A DNA stretch of 9,749 nucleotides, taken from NCBI GenBank assembly GCA_020528935.1, contig JAJDFU010000414.1, forward strand, positions 1-9,749, in the 5' to 3' direction. Positions 7,010-9,749 of this stretch are shown here, piece after piece. The stretch comes from Saprospiraceae bacterium (GTDB lineage Bacteria > Bacteroidota > Bacteroidia > Chitinophagales > Saprospiraceae). The notes beneath the pieces are model-generated. The model was not told the origin of the DNA, ran no database searches, and saw nothing but the letters and a program-made list of their open reading frames with translations. A program made the position numbers and the translations under genes. Each line of letters opens with the position of its first letter. Position 1 is the stretch's first letter.

Positions 7010-8920
7010 ATGCGAATACTTCCTTTTAAAATGCTTGTTCGCCTGCATCCTGTTGTCATACTCGTTCTGATCCTGTGGTTGCGGCCTTTCAATGGAGCGG
7101 CTCAGGCCATCTCCCTGCAGGACATTGGCGCAAGCTATGCGGCCTTACCAGAGGTTACCATCTACGTAGCCAAGGAGATCATCACCCTGGACGAGGACCG
7201 GCCGCAGGCCCGGGCCGTCGCCGTACAGGGCGACCGCATCCTGGCCGTCGGCGACCTGGAAAGCTTGAAACAGGCCGCCGGCGACCAGCCCTACCGGATC
7301 GATGAGCGCTTTGCCGATCAGGTGATCGTCCCCGGTTTTATCGCCCAGCACGATCATCCCGTACTGGCAGCCCTGACGATGGCTTCCGAGATCTTGTCTA
7401 TCGAAGATTGGAATTTGCCATCCGGCAAAATTCCCGCCGTCAAGGACCGCAAGGATTTTCTCGAGCGCCTGGCGGCGGCCGATAAAAAGATGACCGATCC
7501 CAAAACGCCGCTGGTCAGCTGGGGGTATCATCCTTATTTCTACGGAAAACTCACCCGGGCCGACCTGGATAAGATTAACCCGGACCGCCCCATCCTCATC
7601 TGGCACCGCTCCTGCCATCAGGTGACCCTCAACAGCGCTGCCCTTCGGGAAAACGGCATCGACCAGTCGCTTTTTGATAGCTGGGGTGCCACTGCTCAGG
7701 AGCAATCCAGCCTGGAGGAAGGTAATTTCTATGAGCAGGGAGTATTTGCCGTTCTGCCCAATATTGCCGGCATATTGGCTACGCCCGAGAAGCTGAAGCA
7801 GGGGCTGAATATTATGCGGCAGTATATGCACGACAAAGGCATTACCCTGGGCTGCGAGCCCGGCGGCATCCTGGTGAAACCCCTGCAGGACGCCATCAAC
7901 CGGGAGCTATCGCCCGCCAACAATCCCTTTCGCTTTTATTTCATTGTCGATGGCAAAACCCTGGTCAATAAGTACACTGATGACGCGCAGGTGCTGGCTG
8001 AAGCCAAAAATCTGGAAAGTTGGTATGACGGCATGACCGGCCTCTTGCCCAAACAGGTCAAATTATTCGCCGACGGCGCCATCTATTCGCAGCTCATGCA
8101 GGTGCGCGACCCCTATCTCGACGGCCACCGGGGCGAATGGATGACCGACCTGGAGGTCTTCGAGCGCGCCTTTCGCATTTTCTGGGACGCCGGCTATCAG
8201 ATCCATATACACGTCAACGGCGATGCGGGCATGGACCGGGTGCTCAACACCCTGGAGAAGAACATGCGCCGCCATCCCCGCTATGATCATCGCACGGTGC
8301 TGGTGCACTTTGCCGTGAGCGCCCCCGATCAGGTGGCGCGCCTCCAGCGGCTGGGCTGCATCGTGAGCGCCAACCCGTATTACGTGACGGCCCTGGCCGA
8401 CAAATACAGCGAAAAGGGCCTCGGACCGGAGCGCGCCGACAACATGGTGCGTATTGGGGATGTGGAGCGGGCCGGTGTGTCTTACTCTTTCCATTCCGAT
8501 ATGCCGATGGCGCCGGCTGATCCGCTCTTTTTGATGTGGTGCGCCGTCAACCGGAAGACGACCTCCGGCCGCGTAGCCGCCGCCGACCAGCGGGCGAGCC
8601 GCGAGGGTGCCCTGCGGGCCGTCACCCTCGACGCCGCCTATTCCCTGCGCCTGGAGCATGAGGTAGGCAGCATCGAACCGGGCAAACGGGCCAATTTCAC
8701 CATCCTGGAAGACAATCCCGTGACCTGTGCTCCCGATGCGATCAGGGATATCGAACTGTGGGGAACCGTCATGGAAGGGCGGGTGCTGCCCGTAGGCGGA
8801 ATCTCCGCGAGCGGCGCTACCGGCTTCCACGACCGGAGCGCTCCGGAGGAAGACGCCCGTTTCGCGAAAACCGCGGCCGAACACGCCCTGAAGGTGGCGC
8901 ATACGCACGGTGAAAAGTGA
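7010..8920 (+). CDS. Exported, diverged YtcJ-like amidohydrolase
   Basis: A 636-residue amidohydrolase starting 27 bases after the second sulfatase stop, so very likely co-transcribed. Signal peptide with probable cut after AAQA at residue 33; a second in-frame ATG at 7031 could also be used. The start context is A-rich with no Shine-Dalgarno. Metal-site motifs: QHDHP (H114, H116) where relatives have DAHGH; KLFADGA (K351, D355); IHIHVNGDAG (H399, H401); LVHFA (H433); and FHSDMPM (H495, D497). The end has the usual GSIEPGKRANFTILEDNPV block. About 40 residues of charged, low-complexity tail follow (597-636). It is a distant paralogue of the amidohydrolase at 3459: they share the motif order but differ in the HxH region and in the block after the barrel middle (GITLGCEPGG against GFTTAQEG). 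Substrate unknown. Confidence 0.88.
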   Translation: MRILPFKMLVRLHPVVILVLILWLRPFNGAAQAISLQDIGASYAALPEVTIYVAKEIITLDEDRPQARAVAVQGDRILAVGDLESLKQAAGDQPYRIDERFADQVIVPGFIAQHDHPVLAALTMASEILSIEDWNLPSGKIPAVKDRKDFLERLAAADKKMTDPKTPLVSWGYHPYFYGKLTRADLDKINPDRPILIWHRSCHQVTLNSAALRENGIDQSLFDSWGATAQEQSSLEEGNFYEQGVFAVLPNIAGILATPEKLKQGLNIMRQYMHDKGITLGCEPGGILVKPLQDAINRELSPANNPFRFYFIVDGKTLVNKYTDDAQVLAEAKNLESWYDGMTGLLPKQVKLFADGAIYSQLMQVRDPYLDGHRGEWMTDLEVFERAFRIFWDAGYQIHIHVNGDAGMDRVLNTLEKNMRRHPRYDHRTVLVHFAVSAPDQVARLQRLGCIVSANPYYVTALADKYSEKGLGPERADNMVRIGDVERAGVSYSFHSDMPMAPADPLFLMWCAVNRKTTSGRVAAADQRASREGALRAVTLDAAYSLRLEHEVGSIEPGKRANFTILEDNPVTCAPDAIRDIELWGTVMEGRVLPVGGISASGATGFHDRSAPEEDARFAKTAAEHALKVAHTHGEK

Positions 8921-8971
8921 GGGCGAAATCAACAACTTTTAAGAAAATTTTGATCACAAAAAACAAGTAAG

Positions 8972-9749
8972 ATGAGATGGAATACCGCCATTTTGGCCGC
9001 TTGCTTTCTGTTTTTGCTGGCCGGTTCGGCCTGTAAAGGCCCGCAATCTACCGGCAACGAAGCAAATCGATCGTCCGGCGAAGCACCGGCGGAAAAGCCG
9101 GCGCCTTTCCCTATCCAGACCGGGATCGCCGAGCTCGATGATGCCCGTATCGAATACTTCATCCAGGGCGAGGGCAGCCCGATCGTCCTGCTCCCGGGGG
9201 GCGGGCTGAGCACAGAGTACCTGAAACCCCTGGCCCTGGAGCTGGCCAAAGCGGGCTACCGGACAATCCGGATCAACCCCCGGGGCGCCGGGCAAAGCCA
9301 GGGCCCCGCAGAGGGCGCTACCATGCATACCCTGGCCGGCGACGTGATCGGCGTATTGGATGCGCTGGGGCTGAAAGGAGTGGACATGGCCGGCCACGCC
9401 TTCGGCAACCGCGTGGCCCGCACGGTGGAGCCCGACGCCCCCGAATACGTGCGCAGCGTGATCTGCCTGGCTGCCGGCGGTGTCGTCAAACCCAAAGCCG
9501 AGGCTGCCGAGGCCCTGAGCCTGGTATTCAACCCCGAGGCCTCCGAGGAAGAGATCCTGAAATCGATGCGTTACATGGTGGGAGATCCGGCAAATGCCAC
9601 CGCCAGCTGGGCCCTGGTCAAGCCCTCCCGGTTTCCGGCTGCCGCCGCCGTGGTGGGCAGTGCTTCCAAAACACCGGAAAGCAGCTGGGCCAAACCCTCG
9701 GGGAAAAATCCCTTTCTCGTCATCCAGGGCACCAACGATCAGGTAGCGC
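8972..9749 (+). CDS. Exported alpha/beta-hydrolase-fold protein, Ser nucleophile replaced by Ala (3' end cut off)
   Basis: The first 259 residues are present; the frame is open to the window end. MRWNTAILAACFLFLLAGSA-C21 is a signal peptide, probably lipoprotein although the -3 residue is Gly, followed by a low-complexity linker to about residue 48. The alpha/beta-hydrolase fold is shown by VLLPGGG (72-78, oxyanion region), INPRGAGQS, the nucleophile elbow MAGHAFGNRVAR (139-150), LAAGG, and FLVIQGTNDQVA with acid D256. The elbow is G-H-A-F-G: residue 143, expected Ser, is Ala (GCC at 9398-9400). I recall that GHAFGN is common in one subfamily annotated as alpha/beta hydrolases, so this is probably not a new mutation. 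Classic esterase chemistry is unlikely. It lies 51 bases after the amidohydrolase and probably shares its operon. The catalytic His would be beyond the window. Confidence 0.85.
   Translation, partial: MRWNTAILAACFLFLLAGSACKGPQSTGNEANRSSGEAPAEKPAPFPIQTGIAELDDARIEYFIQGEGSPIVLLPGGGLSTEYLKPLALELAKAGYRTIRINPRGAGQSQGPAEGATMHTLAGDVIGVLDALGLKGVDMAGHAFGNRVARTVEPDAPEYVRSVICLAAGGVVKPKAEAAEALSLVFNPEASEEEILKSMRYMVGDPANATASWALVKPSRFPAAAAVVGSASKTPESSWAKPSGKNPFLVIQGTNDQVA

Noticed and set aside
8944..8956. AAAATTTT and TGATCA palindromes before the alpha/beta hydrolase, with AAATTTTG as a near-match to TAnnTTTG
   Set aside because: The sequence is simple A/T-rich DNA in a 51-base operon gap. The promoter match is imperfect and lacks an upstream TTG.

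Overview
The window looks like a chromosomal segment of a moderately GC-rich Bacteroidota bacterium, perhaps Saprospiria-like. The evidence is indirect. Start codons lie in A-rich contexts with little or no Shine-Dalgarno sequence. Lipoprotein signals are abundant. A hairpin repeat in one intergenic gap (core GGGACGGCATATT) resembles dispersed repeats I remember from such genomes. No rRNA, tRNA, CRISPR array, transposase or phage gene is visible. Every supported gene is on the + strand.

Layout. 1-133 is non-coding, with an inverted repeat and a terminator-like hairpin. 134-385 is an 83-residue remnant that looks like the first and last parts of a ZIP-type metal transporter joined in frame. 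600-3041 encodes a large lipoprotein sulfatase with a C-terminal beta-rich domain. A 417-base gap follows, holding a strong intrinsic terminator and several palindromes. 3459-5204 encodes a lipoprotein amidohydrolase of the YtcJ / Amidohydrolase_3 type. A 239-base gap carries two hairpins, one of them a probable dispersed repeat. 5444-6982 encodes a second, smaller exported sulfatase from a different subfamily. 7010-8920 encodes a second, diverged YtcJ-like amidohydrolase. 8972 to the window end is the 5' part of an exported alpha/beta-hydrolase-fold protein whose nucleophile position is Ala instead of Ser.

How the genes may work together. The order is sulfatase - amidohydrolase - sulfatase - amidohydrolase - alpha/beta hydrolase, and all five products carry export signals. 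The last three genes are 27 and 51 bases apart and probably form one operon; the first sulfatase has its own terminator. The simplest reading is a cell-envelope catabolic locus that removes sulfate esters from a substrate and then cleaves amide, carbamate or related bonds. The substrate cannot be read from the sequence. Both sulfatases need a formylglycine-generating enzyme, which is not encoded here.
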